Below, piece by piece: positions 1 to 13,046 of a DNA stretch of 64,000 nucleotides (its first letter is position 1; each line of letters starts with the position of its first letter). Below the pieces are notes generated by a model. That model ran no database searches. It saw only the letters and a program-made list of their open reading frames with translations, and was not told the origin of the DNA. The position numbers and the translations under genes were made by a program. This stretch comes from Muricea muricata (lineage: Eukaryota > Cnidaria > Anthozoa > Malacalcyonacea > Plexauridae): contig OY979718.1 in NCBI GenBank assembly GCA_963855995.1, forward strand, positions 30,909,282 to 30,973,281, given 5' to 3'.

Positions 1-148
1 AAGAAAGCAGTTGTTTTTTTCTTTCAAAATACTGATTTTTTCCTCCAAACATAAATTACATCTTTTGGATCCTCCCGTGTAAGAAATAGACTTTTTTATT
101 ATGGACCATTTTATGGTGAAATCTGTTTTCTTTTGCTTTAAGTGCCAA
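1..148 (-). repeat. Inverted fragment of the adjacent Penelope-like element
   Basis: This stretch is a near-perfect reverse complement of 1368-1515, which lies inside the GIY-YIG nuclease part of the PLE ORF downstream. Position 1 pairs with 1515 and about 148 with 1368, with only a few mismatches. The reverse transcriptase sequence begins directly after it, so the element starts with an inverted scrap of its own 3' coding region. Inverted partial copies upstream of a 5'-truncated body are known for Penelope elements. The outer end lies beyond the window. Confidence 0.85.
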
Positions 149-1635
149 TGGAGAAACACGCAAAACGTCATAGAATGGTTTGGCAGCATCGAGGAAAAAA
201 CTAAGCATTCTTCTATTTCGTTTGACATAGTCGACTTTTACCCGTCAATTTCAGAAAATTTACTGGACCAAGCACTATCTTGGGCCTCCAATTTGGTTGA
301 TATTTGGGACGAAGACATTTCATAATAAAACACGCTAGGAAATCACTCCTTTTCAATCACGGAAGACCGTGGATCAAAAACAACAATAGCAATTTGTTTG
401 ATGTTACCATGGGTAGCTATGACGGGGCAGAAATTTGCGAACTAGTAGGTCTTTTCACCTTAAACCATTTAGGAAAAAAGTTTGGCAAGAAAAACATCGG
501 CTTGTACAGAGATGACGGTTTGGCGGTTATTAAAAACAGATCAGCACGTTTGGCAGACAAAACCAGGAAAGAGCTACACAAAATTTTCGAACAGTTTGGC
601 CCAAAAATAACAGCAGAATCAAATTTACACGTGGTAAACTTTCTAGACGTAACATTCGACCTTTCTACCGGAAAATATAAACCTTATAGGAAGCCCAATG
701 ACGATCCGTTATACATACACAAGCACTCTAACCACCCACCCAGCATCTTAAGGCAACTTCCAGCATCTATCAACAAGCGCATTTCAACGCTGTCATCTGA
801 CAAACAAGTATTTGACGATGCAGTACAAACATATCAAAACGCACTAGGACATAGCAACTTCAGCCACAAGCTGGAATACATGCCACATGTAACACAGCAA
901 CCACGCAGGAACAGGCAACGCAACATCATTTGGTTTAACCCTCCATTTAGCAAAAATGTCAAGACAAACATCGCACGCAGTTTCCTCAAGCTTGTAGACA
1001 CGCACTTTCCAATAGGCAACAAGTTACACAAGATTTTCAATAGGAACACAGTTAAGGTCAGTTACAGCTGCATGAACAACGTTAAGTCAATTATCACAAG
1101 TCACAACACACGCATAATTAGGAAAAGCCAACCACAAGACATTAGCGCAGAGAACTGTAACTGTAGGAACAAGCACACATGCCCATTGCAGAACAAGTGC
1201 ATGAGTAAGGACATTGTATACAAAGCAACAATTTTGACAGGCAACACACAGGACACAAAGCACTACATTGGCATGACCTCAAACACATTCAAAGAGCGAT
1301 ACAGGAATCATATCAAATCTTTCACACACAAAAAATATTCGAACGAGACGGAACTTTCGAAACACGTTTGGCACTTAAAGCAAAAGAAAACAGATTTCAC
1401 CATAAAATGGTCCATAATAAAAAAGTCTATTTCTTACACGGGAGGATCCAAAAGATGTAATTTATGTTTGGAGGAAAAAATCAGTATTTTGAAAGAAAAA
1501 AACAACTGCTTGCTTAACAAAAGATCGGAAATAGTTTCGGCCTGCCAACACAAAAGCAGATTTCAGGTAAACAACCTAAACAAAGAAAGGAATGCATGCT
1601 ATTCAACCACCCACGCGCCCACGTTTCCGCCTTGA
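149..1635 (+). pseudogene. Penelope-like element: partial reverse transcriptase plus GIY-YIG endonuclease
   Basis: This is the C-terminal two thirds of a PLE polyprotein that copies element RNA and nicks target DNA. Frame 1 (to 325) carries the RT stretch FDIVDFYPSISENLL. A frame change at about 304-325 leads into a 443-aa ORF with the catalytic box YRDDG at about residue 68. A Cys-rich linker (CNCRNKHTCPLQNKC, about residue 285) precedes the nuclease with HYIGMTSNTFKERYRNH. The Cys-rich linker followed by a C-terminal GIY-YIG is the canonical animal PLE order. The N-terminal RT half is missing, so the copy is dead. It ends near 1640 and is followed 100 bp later by (TA)n. Family assignment is firm; the subclade (Neptune-like?) is a guess. 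Confidence 0.88.
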
Positions 1636-1735
1636 GCATAAAAGAAGCTCGCACATTTTCGAAATTTGTCTACCACCTGAAGATTCCCTTTGGATGAAAC
1701 AGACTGTAGTGGTAAGTTTTTGAGGTATTTTGCAC

Positions 1736-1903
<168 letters not shown>

Positions 1904-2028
1904 CAACACTGAAGCACCTGAAATTTTTGGTAGCTTGCAAATTGTAATCTGATAAATCATATTTTAAGGGATAAACTAAATTTGAGAACAATGAGATCTA
2001 ATTTTTAATTGCACCTGACAAAACTTAC

Positions 2029-4482
2029 TGAATGCCATTCTGCTTGCATATGAAAATCTTCAATTTTTGGTATCAATCCCTCTAGTCTGGTAGATGGTGT
2101 CCGTGAATCTTGCATAGATGACTGGGCACCTTTGTGTCTTTCAAAAGTCAAATAATCTCCGCCACTGAGAGTGTTAACTCGTTGTTTGATTTCACCTTCT
2201 TTCCCATCCGTAGAAGTGCAGTGATTAGGGACGTATTTGTGGAGCCACTCCAGGATTTCCAACATATCATCTTTGTATTGTTCATTCTTGTGTAGAACAC
2301 CCATATTAACCTGTGAATAACAAGTCAAACATGTTATTAATAATAGAATCAATTGCATAGCCCCATGAAGTATATATTGAAGATCTAAATTAATTGATGA
2401 GTATTTTAACCTAAAGAAACACTTTCCAATGCTTTGATATTGTCAGGGGAATTGACAAAGCTCAATTGCTAGAAAAAAACAATGAGGAACAAATTTCCTT
2501 GTTTACATTAAGTAGCAAAACCAATAAGTTGGAACTTTGTGTGCTTTCTACAAATAGGTTTACCTTTTCTGTTTTTGTCTTTGTTTGATTCATGTAGTTG
2601 TGTTGTATGTGTTTTGGCAGGATGTCATCAAACCACTTTAATGAAGGAATATAAGATGCCCATTTATGTCCTACCAGCACAGTTAGTTCATCAACTAGCA
2701 ACTGTTGTTCACTTACACTGGGCAAAAAACTTGTAAGAGGAATATCCTTGCATCCAACAGTTGGTATCTCATTTGATAGGTGATTACCAGAGACTCTGTT
2801 CTTAAATGCTACATATTGGAACAAGTGGATGTCACTTGTCTGATTCTTAATTGTCATTTGTCTAGGAGTAACTCCAATGTCAACATTGTCTCCAGTAAAA
2901 GAATATCCTGGATGCATGGTTTCTTGGTGATCACTAATTTCTGTGGCTATTTTTGTTGCTAACTCATGATCTTCATAACCTTTTGCATCATTCAACTTTC
3001 TAAGCAAATCTTCTTCTTTCTGTACACCCTTTTCCACTGCATCTTTCCATTCATACAACTTCTCATCGAAGCGACTTCCAAGAGACTCAAAGATGGTGCA
3101 TGTTGAGTTGTATGACATGCAATCGTATAGAGACTGAAATCGCAAAAAACCCACTTTCTTTAGTCCAGCCTTCTTTAAAACGACGCTTTTTATTTTCCGC
3201 GGCAAACTCATGTTTTCATTAAATATTGAAATTAGTTTGCAAGCAGCGTCACACATTGCGGGTAGAATTATGTCATCTTTCTTGTGAAAGTTACGAGAAT
3301 GAGACGGGTTATTTACAGCTGCTTTCACAAATTGAACAAATCTTGGCGTCCTGTTTTGCAGTTCTTTATCAATATCACTCCACGAGAATGACTCCAAGGC
3401 CTCTTTGGAACTGTTTCGTAAAATTGATGGATCAGATTTGCTACAAAGTCTTTGGATTTCACTGTTTATTTCCTCGCAGGCTTGTTCGTACAAAAGATCT
3501 TTAATTTCATCAATTTTCATGACAGCAGCAACAAAAGATTTCATGTTGCCCATAGCTAAATGCCGACCAAGCGGATAAAGTTTTTTTCCCAATCTAACAT
3601 TTCGAGTTTGACTGTTAGGATAACTGAGGACAACCTAAATGCAAAATATTTACAATTTAAAGCTATTACAAAATTATATTACCGTTTATGCCATATATTC
3701 TATTTTGGAGGTCGGACTTGTAATAATTTGCAAATAAAAAACGTTCGAATGGTTTTGTATTCTTTCAAGAGCATATATGTTTTGTATTAGTTTTTGATAC
3801 AGTAAAGATGTAATTAACCACAAGTTGTTACACACAAAACTTATTAGAAACAGTACTTGCTGACGTACAAAAACAGAAAATAACGTCAATGACTAATGTA
3901 CTCAGAATTTTTTGAATATAAAGGGCATTATACTGGTACATATAAAGCACTTAATATAAAATACTTGTATGTGGAGTTGTGAACTTACGTTTACAGCAGA
4001 AACTTTGTCAGGCGGCTCTTCAGTTTGTGTAGCTTTCGCATGGGTTGCAATTATTAATTCTTTGGTTGAAAAAGCATTTTTCGCTAAACTGTTAGCATTT
4101 TCACTTTCCATATTCAAACGTTTCTTCGCAGGCATCTCTCGGCCATCTTTCGCGAGCCTTTTAACACAGAGCAATTGATTCTCCGGCGTTGCTTTTTGCT
4201 ATTTTCATATACCGATCTTGTTTCCTCAAGTTTACAAACAAGCCGAGAGTTTTTATCATTGCAATTGCGACATATAATATCAGTTTCAACTGTGCTTTGA
4301 TTTATTTCTACATCAAGAACTTTCTCCAAACGCTGGCATGCCTTCGACTTGCCGGATTCGGCCCAAAATAGCCTCCTCTTATAAAAAGGGTTAAAAACAG
4401 TTTCGTTACATTGTAAACAGACACAGGAATTCTCAGATATACGCTTGGCATAAAATGACGCTAAATCGGCCAAGTTCGTCAT
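2029..4482 (-). CDS. DUF6589-type protein gene, three exons, 3' end lost
   Basis: This minus-strand gene has recognisable exons. Exon 1 (4482-3989) encodes a Cys-pair zinc-binding N terminus (CVCLQCNETVFNPF...ICRNC). Exon 2 (3634-2564) holds GDNVDIGVTPRQ and IHLFQYVAF, as in DUF6589 proteins. Exon 3 (2310-2029) holds GGDYLTFERHKGAQ and RLEGLIPKIEDFHMQAEWHS. Donors (gtaagt at 3988, gtaaac at 2563, gtaagt at 2028) and acceptors (ttgcatttag, ttattcacag) fit, all in phase 0. Exon 1 changes frame at an A5 run near 4187. A further acceptor (aaatttcag) at about 1921 is followed within 20 bp by the (TA)n of the PLE, so exon 4 seems interrupted. DUF6589 genes are highly repeated in cnidarians and their function is unknown. 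This could be a transposon gene rather than a host gene. Confidence 0.75.
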
Positions 4483-7400
4483 TCATTTGACTCAGCGGTT
4501 GTCCGCAACAGTGTAGGAAAATTCAATATGGCGCAGTTAATGAGTGGAAAAAAGAATGTTTTCGCGATTAAAGATTTTTGTTAGATTGCTCCCCAACTTT
4601 TTCCCGAAACTATTTAAGCATGTGTGAATTTTGTTTGCACATTGTGAGTCGTACTGTTCTTAATACATTGAAAGGATGAATGGCTTATTTCTCTCGTAAA
4701 GGAATTAGTATAAATTTATTGGACATCGTATTTTGAATGGAACTTGTCAAGGACTCACTGGTTTGAAAAAAGCATATAAGGGGCATAAAAATTACTTGTT
4801 TCAGAGGAAAAGATTACTCACATACTGGCAACTGAGGATACTTTCTTCAACTGATTTAGACGTGGAAAAGGAAAATTAGATAGGCTTTATCAAGATACTT
4901 GATCACTCCATTTACTTGATGTATCTCAAGTGCTTTAATATCTTATTGTTAGTTTAGCTTGTATATGAACTTATTGGCCAGGTTTGACTTTCTCCTTGTT
5001 ACATTATTTGCTTTGCTTGTAAAAAGAATTTTTAAAAATTTGTTTATTGCTATAATAATAGGCCAGGTCAGCATATTGCATTTATAAAGCTCAAGATCTG
5101 TCACTGTGTAGATGTATCAGTGTTTTATTTATATTGGATAATGTTTTGCTTTTTTATTGATGAGTGAATATGTACAAACTAGAGTTGAATTGTAGCTGCC
5201 GCTATTTAATAAATGAATAAATTGAGTTTATTATTACCAAAATCTTCTTTTATGGCTTTTTACAAATATACATTGTGTTATGTTTTCATATTTGATACAA
5301 ATTAGTTTCTACACCATTTTTATATTTTAATCCTGTTATTACATCATCAAATATTTTTATGGTATCAAATGTGGAATCGTTGCAGTGGTCACAATGCCCA
5401 TTTGGGTAAATAACACCATATAATGTATGTTTCTGTAACAGCAAATCTGGCAGCTACTCAAGGTGAGAGTAATTTAATGACACTGAAAGGCCTGATTAGT
5501 GACACAAACAGTAGTACAAAAAAAAATCACAACTTAAACAATGTTTGTTGCTTTAACATCAGTTTACTCTGTTATTTTCCTGCCCACGTACCTATCAAGT
5601 GATATACTAATGATGTTTGGTCAGTAATTAGAGGAAAATGTGTACTCAAAATACATTTTGTTACTTCACCAAGTCTAATTCTACACAGCTAAAGTTGTAT
5701 GGAGATGATCCTGGACACGGTGTCCTCTTGCAACTCTTACTCAAATATTACTTATACATATTGGTTGCAAAACTAAAAGGTTAGTCAGATATATCTCTGG
5801 CTACTGTGCACAAGCATCATCTTGGAATAGAATTTCCTAAATAAATGTGACACACATGTACAGTAAAACAGAAAAATTGGGTGCATGCCCTTACCTCATC
5901 TGTTGTCGGACAGTGAAAAGGTGACAGCTTCTATCACTCCAAATATTGAAATAAAGTCATGTGCATTTGAGCAGAATTTATAGCTTGGACACTGAATCAT
6001 TGACAAAAAGAACCTATTTTTGTTGTTAACCAAACTTACTTTAGTGATTTCTGCTTGATGAGGTAACTACTGATATTGTACATAAGATTAATGACTTGTA
6101 AGTTTGGTAAATATCTTTCTTGTGTCAGTCAGTATATGTGTTGTTTGCCAAGGTTTGGCATGATTGGAAAATGTTTGCCAATTTGTTCTTAAATGTAGTT
6201 TAGCATTAGGGGCACATTAGAGCAAGATATGGCAAATATTTTCTAAAATAGGTAACAGTAATTCATAATTAATATGACAACTTTAAGAAGGGCATGTTTA
6301 TTCAGCTTCAGGCTAATCAGTGAGAAATTCAGTTGTGACACCAAGAATGCATTTTTTGCTGGAGCAGGAAGTGACATACTCTTATTTTATGAACTTGCAA
6401 TCCATGATCAATCAGTTATGTTAAATTGGGGAAGGCAATTAGGCAAACTCAACTACAGTACACTAAAACAACATACTTGCTTATTTGTCTACCTTGACAC
6501 TATAATGAGTATGATATGCATGACCGTAGTCTGACAACAATTCCTTGTATTTTTAGTATATACGAAAGACATGATTTTTTTAATCAAAAGCATTTGATTA
6601 CATAGCATTAAGTATTTTGAATTGCACAAGGCATGTCACATTGCCCTGACACAAGGCTGTCAAAGCTTTACTTTGTAAGTACGTTGTTATAACTGCATTA
6701 AAAACTTTAGTTGTCACTACTTACTCAGTGAAAACATTAAAAAACCGTTGGTCAAGAGGTATAAACATTGTATTTATGCAATCAGTAGACATAATTACAC
6801 CTAAACCTTGGATTTTCACATGCAATATACTCAGTAAAAATTATTTTAATTCTAAACAAAAGCAAGAAGATTTTATGATCTTCTAGACCACAATAACAGT
6901 TTATTCCCCTGGAAATATTTAGCGGCTAGATAAAACAAAAAAGAAAATATAAAATCCTAATCTCACTATGAAAAAGTACAGCGTCGTCCAGTAACATATG
7001 TTAACATGTATACATTCTTTTGAATGAACAGATACTAGTATTGTTTACAAATATTAATATAAATATAGCCAGCTCGAGGAGATAAACAACTGCCCGATCA
7101 TCCTATAAAGTACTGAAAATAGATCACTAACTATTTTGTAGTCATTTCGCTTGTCTGGTTGATAATTCCACCTTTTTCCTCGTCCTTTGTAACGCCAGCA
7201 TGTTGTAATCTTTAAAGGTCCATTTAACAACACTCGCGTGCGGCGCTCTTATTTCAAAGCGCTTTGTCGCCGTTTAAATGCCAAATCCGAAAAAATAAAA
7301 ACATACGTTTTTAGATAAAAGCCACAGGCTTGTTACCATGAAAAAATTCTGTACGAATTGATTAAAATACAAAAGTTATTTGAAGCCACATTTCGGCAAT

Positions 7401-7807
7401 TTTCATGTTATCTACTTCGACGCGCGATTCTCAAGATATAGTCCTCAAAGAATGCTCAACCGCTGCAAAACAATACGTGTAACTATGGCAACCTTAGTAT
7501 CATTTTGATCCACTCGTCTCACTCTGTTGATCACAATTGTTTATATTTATCTAAAGATAACCTGCAGTGCCCCGCAACGGTATAAAAATGACGCATTTTT
7601 TAAGAATTAATTTAGGCACCATTCTTCCTAAAAATACGCGCGCCGTCAAGAAAAAATTGTTACGATAAACCTTTGTTGGTGTATTTTCCATTTTGCAAAT
7701 TGTATTATATGAAATTTACATCAGCGAAATTAACTACAATTAACTCCGCCCCTTTTAATTTTCCCGCGGAATTTATAATACGATTGAAATCCTGTCAAGT
7801 TTAACAA
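4483..7807. other. AT-rich non-coding DNA
   Basis: I see no supported gene here. ORFs such as the one at 6274-6534 are short, lack motifs and sit in AT-rich sequence. No RNA gene or clear inverted repeat was recognised. GC rises slightly after about 7160, towards the retroelement fragment. Confidence 0.5.
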
Positions 7808-7856
7808 GTCTCTCTCTCCACCCCTTCCCCTTTCCGCGCGCGAGAGAGAGACTTGG
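7808..7856. repeat. CT/GA palindrome at the edge of the Ty3 fragment
   Basis: A run of TC repeats (aagtctctctctcc) is mirrored by gcgagagagagactt, giving a hairpin of about 13 bp per arm around a C-rich and CG-rich loop. It lies just before the abrupt start of integrase homology and may mark the breakpoint of the truncation. Confidence 0.6.
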
Positions 7857-8640
7857 AGCAAGTCCAGGGCAAGTGGAGCGCCAGAATGATACCCTAAATA
7901 ACTGTTTAGCGATATTAGTATCAGAGCATCCTGATTCCTGGCCAGATTTGCTCCCATTGGTGGCTTATGCTTTCAACTCGGGTAAATCGGCAACAACGGA
8001 GTTTAGTCCTTTCGAACTGCTATTTAAACAACAACCTAATCGACCCGAGTCCTTCTTATTACCTCCAGAAGCCGACAAGAACAACGATGAGGATTACTAT
8101 CCAAACGCTCCAAAGGAGCAAGAAAAACTAGCAAAAGCAGTGCGGAGAGACACCAGAAAGTGGGACATGGTAATACGCAAGACAAGGCGAAATATTGAAG
8201 AAACACAAAAGAAACAAGCAACGAAGACCAGGAAACAAGTGTATCACAAAGGGTATAACTTGAATGACTTGGTAATAAAGAAAAACCATCAAACGTCAGG
8301 GGGGAAGTTGCGTAATCACTATCAAGGTCCATATGTCGTGGTTGGACAAACTGGACCTGTGACGTACCGAATCAGGCAGGCAGCGAAAGCAGGAGCCAAG
8401 CAGGAGGTACGGCATTATAATGAGTTGTTACCTTGGCGACGAAAAAAGTTACAACATGAGATGCAGCGGGAAGACGAAGAAGAGGATGTAGTACAACATG
8501 ACGAACAACCAGTAGTGAATCCCAGACGTTCAACTAGAGCAAGACGGCAAACACAGTTTATACAATTAGAGAACGATCGACAGTCTTATCAATACCGAGA
8601 ACCCTTAGAAACTATGGTAGAAGAACATGATAATGATTAG
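7857..8640 (+). pseudogene. Ty3-type integrase C terminus (5'-truncated)
   Basis: The open frame begins abruptly at the conserved integrase tail GQVERQND and runs about 258 codons to a stop. It includes WPDLLPLVAYAFN, SPFELLFKQQP, and a GPY/F-like module (LRNHYQGPYVVVGQTGPVTY) that binds DNA or chromatin in Ty3/mdg4 integrases, then a basic tail (NPRRSTRARRQ). Integrase inserts element cDNA into the genome. Everything upstream (gag, protease, RT, catalytic core) is missing, so this is a 3' remnant. A polypurine tract and probable LTR start follow. Confidence 0.85.
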
Positions 8641-8675
8641 ATAAGTAAAATAAATATTCAAATTATGTTGCACAT

Positions 8676-8880
8676 AGGGGGAAAGGATGTCACCGGCTAG
8701 AGCTGTTATCGAACTTGCATGCTTACGTGTTACGCCCCCCCAGAGTTGTTGCCTGGAGACGCTTGTAGAACAATAAGACGATATGAGGAAACGTTGTAGA
8801 CAAGACTTTGCTTATAAAAATAGGATTATAAACGCAAGTACGAAACTGTGAAAATTTTTCTATTTTATGTATTAGTCTGT
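8676..8880 (+). repeat. Polypurine tract and start of a 3' LTR
   Basis: The purine run agggggaaagga (8676-8687) is followed at 8688 by TGTCACCGGC, the usual TG start of an LTR, 47 bp after the integrase stop. The tract primes plus-strand DNA synthesis in LTR elements. There is no second LTR in the window to compare, so the LTR end is a guess and lies before the MITE at 8904. Confidence 0.5.
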
Positions 8881-8903
8881 TATATACTGTATAATACTTA
8901 ATA

Positions 8904-9055
8904 TACCGTAAACCTTTGATTATAAGCCCTGGGCTTATATAAGTTCGTAAGCATTTTTTACGCTTTTATGTACAGACATAAGTAATTTGATGGGTTTATA
9001 GATGGGGGGGGGGGGGGGCTTATAGATGGAGGGTTATAATCAGAGGTTCACAGTA
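8904..9055. mobile_element. Tc1/mariner-like MITE, about 150 bp
   Basis: The ends CCGTAAACCTTTGATTATAA and (reverse complement of the right end) CTGTGAACCTCTGATTATAA form imperfect inverted repeats of about 25 bp flanked by TA on both sides. It has no coding capacity and contains a poly-G run of about 16. The superfamily call rests on the TA duplication alone. Confidence 0.65.
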
Positions 9056-9162
9056 CTTGCAGGGATTGTGTCATTTTGTTGGTGAAATAATGCCTGTACA
9101 GTACATTATAGATACCAATGTTCTCATGTATCCTTTATTGAAAAGATATTCCCACCCTCTAA

Positions 9163-9323
9163 AGCCTTGTTTTCATTACGACGTAAGCGTAAGCATAAGC
9201 AAGCGGAACCTTTGATGTGACATAAGAAATATCAAAACGTTGCGTTCTTTACGCTTACGCTTATGTCACATCAAAGGTTCCGCTTGCTTATGCTTACGCT
9301 TACGTCGTAATGAAAACAAGGCT
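9163..9323. mobile_element. Harbinger-like MITE, near-perfect palindrome
   Basis: The 161-bp element starts AGCCTTGTTTTCATTACGAC and is its own reverse complement over about 63 bp per arm, around a short loop (gaaatatcaaaacgttgcg). It is flanked by TAA on both sides, the 3-bp TWA duplication typical of PIF/Harbinger. Its AGCC terminus is shared with the MITE at 31329-31478. Confidence 0.8.
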
Positions 9324-10503
9324 TAAGACCTCTAAGACTCTGCAACCCTCATAATTTGGTTATTTTTGTCATGAAGCAAATTATGTCAGTGGCAGCACAA
9401 CTGGAGGGACATTCCCTTCTCCTAGCTAGCTCTGTTGAAAGTCAATAACAAATAACAAACTCTGAGTCAAAAACATTGAGTCATTCCAAAAATGATACAT
9501 ATATACCCCACACACAGAGGAAATTTCTGCTGCCCAGGGAAGGGAATGTCTTCAACTTCTAAATGATGTCCAGAGAGGGAGAGTTTATTATTTTAAAATT
9601 CCTTGTGGGGTGTAATCTTTTCTGGAACAACCCATTAATCAGAGAAAAAATTTTTTATTAACCATGAAAATTTATGTACACCCCCTTGCTAGCTTGTTTG
9701 AGGCAATCTGAATCCTAAGATTTTTTTAACAAGAAAATTATTCACTGTTCTACCTTTGTTTACCAAAATAGCTTGCTGTCTGAAATAAATTTGCCCTAAT
9801 GACCTTTTTGGTCTTTATTTGTTTATCCTCATAGTCAACTGATGACCAGGAAGTGGAAGTCTCTGCACACCAGCTTTGTGATCCTCCAGAACTGCAAAGA
9901 TCAGTAGTTGAAAAGAAACGTTGTAGACATGGAAAGAGGAAGTTAGTTGGTAGACATACTGCACAAGTAGATCTTACTCAACATACACTAGTGAGAAATT
10001 GCAGTGAATGGCTGAATGCTAGCAAATTTTGCCAAAATCTTCTTGTCTTGTCACAGTACACAACTGGAAACTTTGTTTGCAAGTTTTTACCCGTCAGGAA
10101 GTGATCACAAGAAATATGAAAACAATATGCTATATTGTAATACATCAGCTACTAAACTAGTGCAAGGATGGATTTGTATCAAACAGTATTATGGTCATAG
10201 CAATAAACAATGTATATAAAAGCAGAAAGATTTTATGAAAGACATTCTCATCATGTAAGTCTCAACAGTTTTGTCATACAACAACTGATGCTTTGTTAGT
10301 TAGGGTGTACATTATTATAGTTTATTATATAAAGTACAGTGCTTTATAAGGATTTCAGGCACTGATAAAACTGATAATCTCACATCTGAGATTATTTATG
10401 ATAATTTCACATGTGAAAATTATCGTTTTTCAAACAATTACCAATCATAGCTTCTGGACATTTTATATTAGTGGAAAACCTGTAGTTTATAATAATAAAC
10501 AGA
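9324..10503. other. Mostly non-coding; possible exon at 9841-10104
   Basis: A pyrimidine-rich acceptor (tgtttatcctcatag) at about 9836 is followed by an open + frame that ends at 10104. Its peptide (STDDQEVEVSAHQLCDPP and onward) has no motif I recognise, and no donor or partner exon is evident. The rest looks non-coding, with weak inverted repeats around 9397-9555 and short hairpins at about 10372-10430. Confidence 0.25.
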
Positions 10504-10648
10504 AAAATACATGGGTGCTTGGAAATACCAGATTTATTTCTCGTGTTGAACATGATATTTCTCACTCGTTCACTGCGCTTACTCGTGAGATATCATGTAC
10601 AACACTCGAAATAAATCTGGTATTTCTGCGCACTCATGTATTATTCTG
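10504..10648. mobile_element. Foldback/MITE, 145 bp
   Basis: The arms 10504-10571 and 10579-10648 are imperfect reverse complements (aaataccagatttatttctcg against cgaaataaatctggtatttc) around a very short loop. No ORF is present. The target duplication is not resolved. Confidence 0.7.
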
Positions 10649-12699
10649 TATATCATTGGTGTGAATTAGACCAGCAAAAGATAAAAAGCAAAATTGTTTT
10701 TTATTTTATATTGAGTTAATTACTGTAAAAGTTACATAGTTTGCTTCAGACTCAATGGTTCAAACTGTTGGTATCCATAGGCTTCCCTTGACAAGTAAAA
10801 GTAATAGTCTATTGTATAATTCAGTTATGTGTAATGAAGTAGTGGGGACATGTTCAGTATTACCCACTATGAAACTAATTTTACTTGCCAAGGGGAATTT
10901 GTTGCTCAATGGCTTTGGCAAACTATAAAAAGTTAACTAATTTGACTAATTACACCCTAATACAATGTGACACATATAGGTTCATTAATCGTCTGATGTG
11001 GAAAACCCTGACCAGTTTCTGTGAAAACCTATAACTTGTCTGTATAATAACCTTATATAGGTGGGTAATAATATAGTTAAAATCTACCAAATATCTGCTT
11101 GGGGGAGAGCACACTATGTCTGCCCTAATTATGATTTATGACTTGTCATGTCAGCTGAACAGGCAGGTGGAAACAATTTAAATAACACAAGTAGAATGTT
11201 AGTTTGGTCAGATGATAAATGTTATAGCATATATGTCACCAACCTATCAAATATATCATGTTTATCATTCAAATATATTATGTACTATGTCAAGCTTCAT
11301 ACAAAATCACCTTTAATTGCTGACTATTAAACAGTCCTTTCAAATGCAGATGTCTAAAACAGGTGTACTATTAGTAATAACTCTCAATAACTATATAGCC
11401 CATATTGTTCACTATTAAAAAATCTCTCCCGGCAATCATCAACCATCAATTTCTCTTTGCTAATAATCATTTATCAATTTATAATAAATTCATTACTCTG
11501 GGTTGGGCCATGTAGTACTTATAGCTTGCCTGTCAAGTGGATTAGTGTAAAATGTTATAGCCCAATAAATCACCAGCATAGCACAAACATATCACAACGA
11601 ACTACATCTATTTTTATTTTCTTTCAGAAAGATGTTAATTTTAGTCTGGCAGAAATTTTTAATGATCATTGACCTGGGCCATATCATTGAGCTTGGTGTA
11701 GTGGTTATACTCAAACGCAATGTGGCATATGAACACTATATATATATATAATAACCTACTAAGACTGGTTATATTGGGTGTTTGTGTATAAGCTTTGTGT
11801 TAGTGAGAAAATTGAAGCGATGGACGCCAAGATTTTTATGCTATTGTACAGTATTAGCCAGTATAACATACATATATATGCTTTGATAGACGGCCTGATG
11901 GTCATTAAAATCTTTCAATACTGCAGTGTGGCCAATATGAACGAGATATAAAACATGCACAATATCAAACCTCAGTTTTGTGAAAGCAGAAATTTTACCG
12001 ACCCCCCTGAAACTTCTGTGGATTCTGGTTTAAAATAATCACCTGTGTACTTTACGAATGAACTTTGAGACAAACGTGTATTAATTGTATGTGCAAATAA
12101 GAGTTTGATGACAATTGCATTCAGCTAATTATACTGTATATACAATGACTAACCGTCAGCACTCACGCAAATGACGCATTGTTGAGTTTTAGTGTAGATT
12201 GTCTTGATTTAACGAGTCTTACATCTGTAGCAATACAGTAAACGTTTAAACTATGATTTTTCATCCATTGATCTGGGATCATTGGTTTGGGTCTATATTG
12301 TTAGTGTCACGCAAACTGAAAGACACAGTTTGGAATTTGGTAAAGTGTGGCTAACCACATGACATAACTGATATACCAGAAGCGCGGGATATTGCCATGC
12401 AAGACGTGCTCCAACACGCCCAGAGATGACTGGTGTAAGACTTGCTTGTTGCGCTAGAGTATAAAAACGCAGGGTTTTTTTGAGAGACCAGCGCAGATAT
12501 CGTGTTGGCCTGTGGGGTGCATGTGTACGCACATTGTTAGGGGTGTGCTTAGGTAATGCGATAAATTCCCCCATTTAAAATTCTTTAATGGTCACAGATT
12601 GATTAAGACAACAACAATTTTTACAAGGCTTTTACCAATGAAATGCCCACTTTGTACAACTTAAGAAATGTTTTTAATTTTGTTTAAACTGTTGAGCTA
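10649..12699. other. AT-rich non-coding DNA
   Basis: No gene is supported. Short ORFs, including one at 12293-12574 on the minus strand, have no motif and no splice context. A short (TA)n run lies at about 11739-11752. Confidence 0.45.
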
Positions 12700-12860
12700 C
12701 GGGAAGCAATTTTACGCGACGTGACTCGCCAGGTTAGCATAGCTATATTTTGTTAGTCTTGTAAAAGTTTATGTGATGAGCAGATGAGCATATGCTCATA
12801 ACTGCTCATGAGCACATGCTCATACGCTCATAAGGCCCGATGGCCCGACATAACCCTCCC
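12700..12860. repeat. Left inverted repeat with GAGCA/TGCTC subrepeats
   Basis: This segment matches the reverse complement of about 16835-16985: gatgagcagatgagc, ctcatacgctcataaggcccg, and gttagcatagctatattttg against caaaatatagctatactaac. Both copies contain clustered palindromic GAGCA...TGCTC words. They look like terminal or subterminal repeats of one element with a minus-strand C2H2 gene inside. Polintons carry long inverted repeats, but the exact ends are not fixed. Confidence 0.6.
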
Positions 12861-13046
12861 ACATATTAGAATAATACCAAACTTCGATATTTATATAAAA
12901 TTTTACTAAGAACAATTTGATAGATATTTATGTAGTCAATGATCTTCATCATCAAAACGGAAATAAAGGGTGTATGATGAATACGAAAATGTATACATTT
13001 TTATGGCAAAATATTATTGAGAACAATATGACAAATATTAATGTAG

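Noticed and set aside
6274-6534. 86-aa + strand ORF in the non-coding stretch
   Set aside because: No recognisable domain, no splice signals, and composition like its AT-rich surroundings.
12293-12574. 93-aa minus-strand ORF
   Set aside because: No motif or context; kept only as part of the non-coding stretch.
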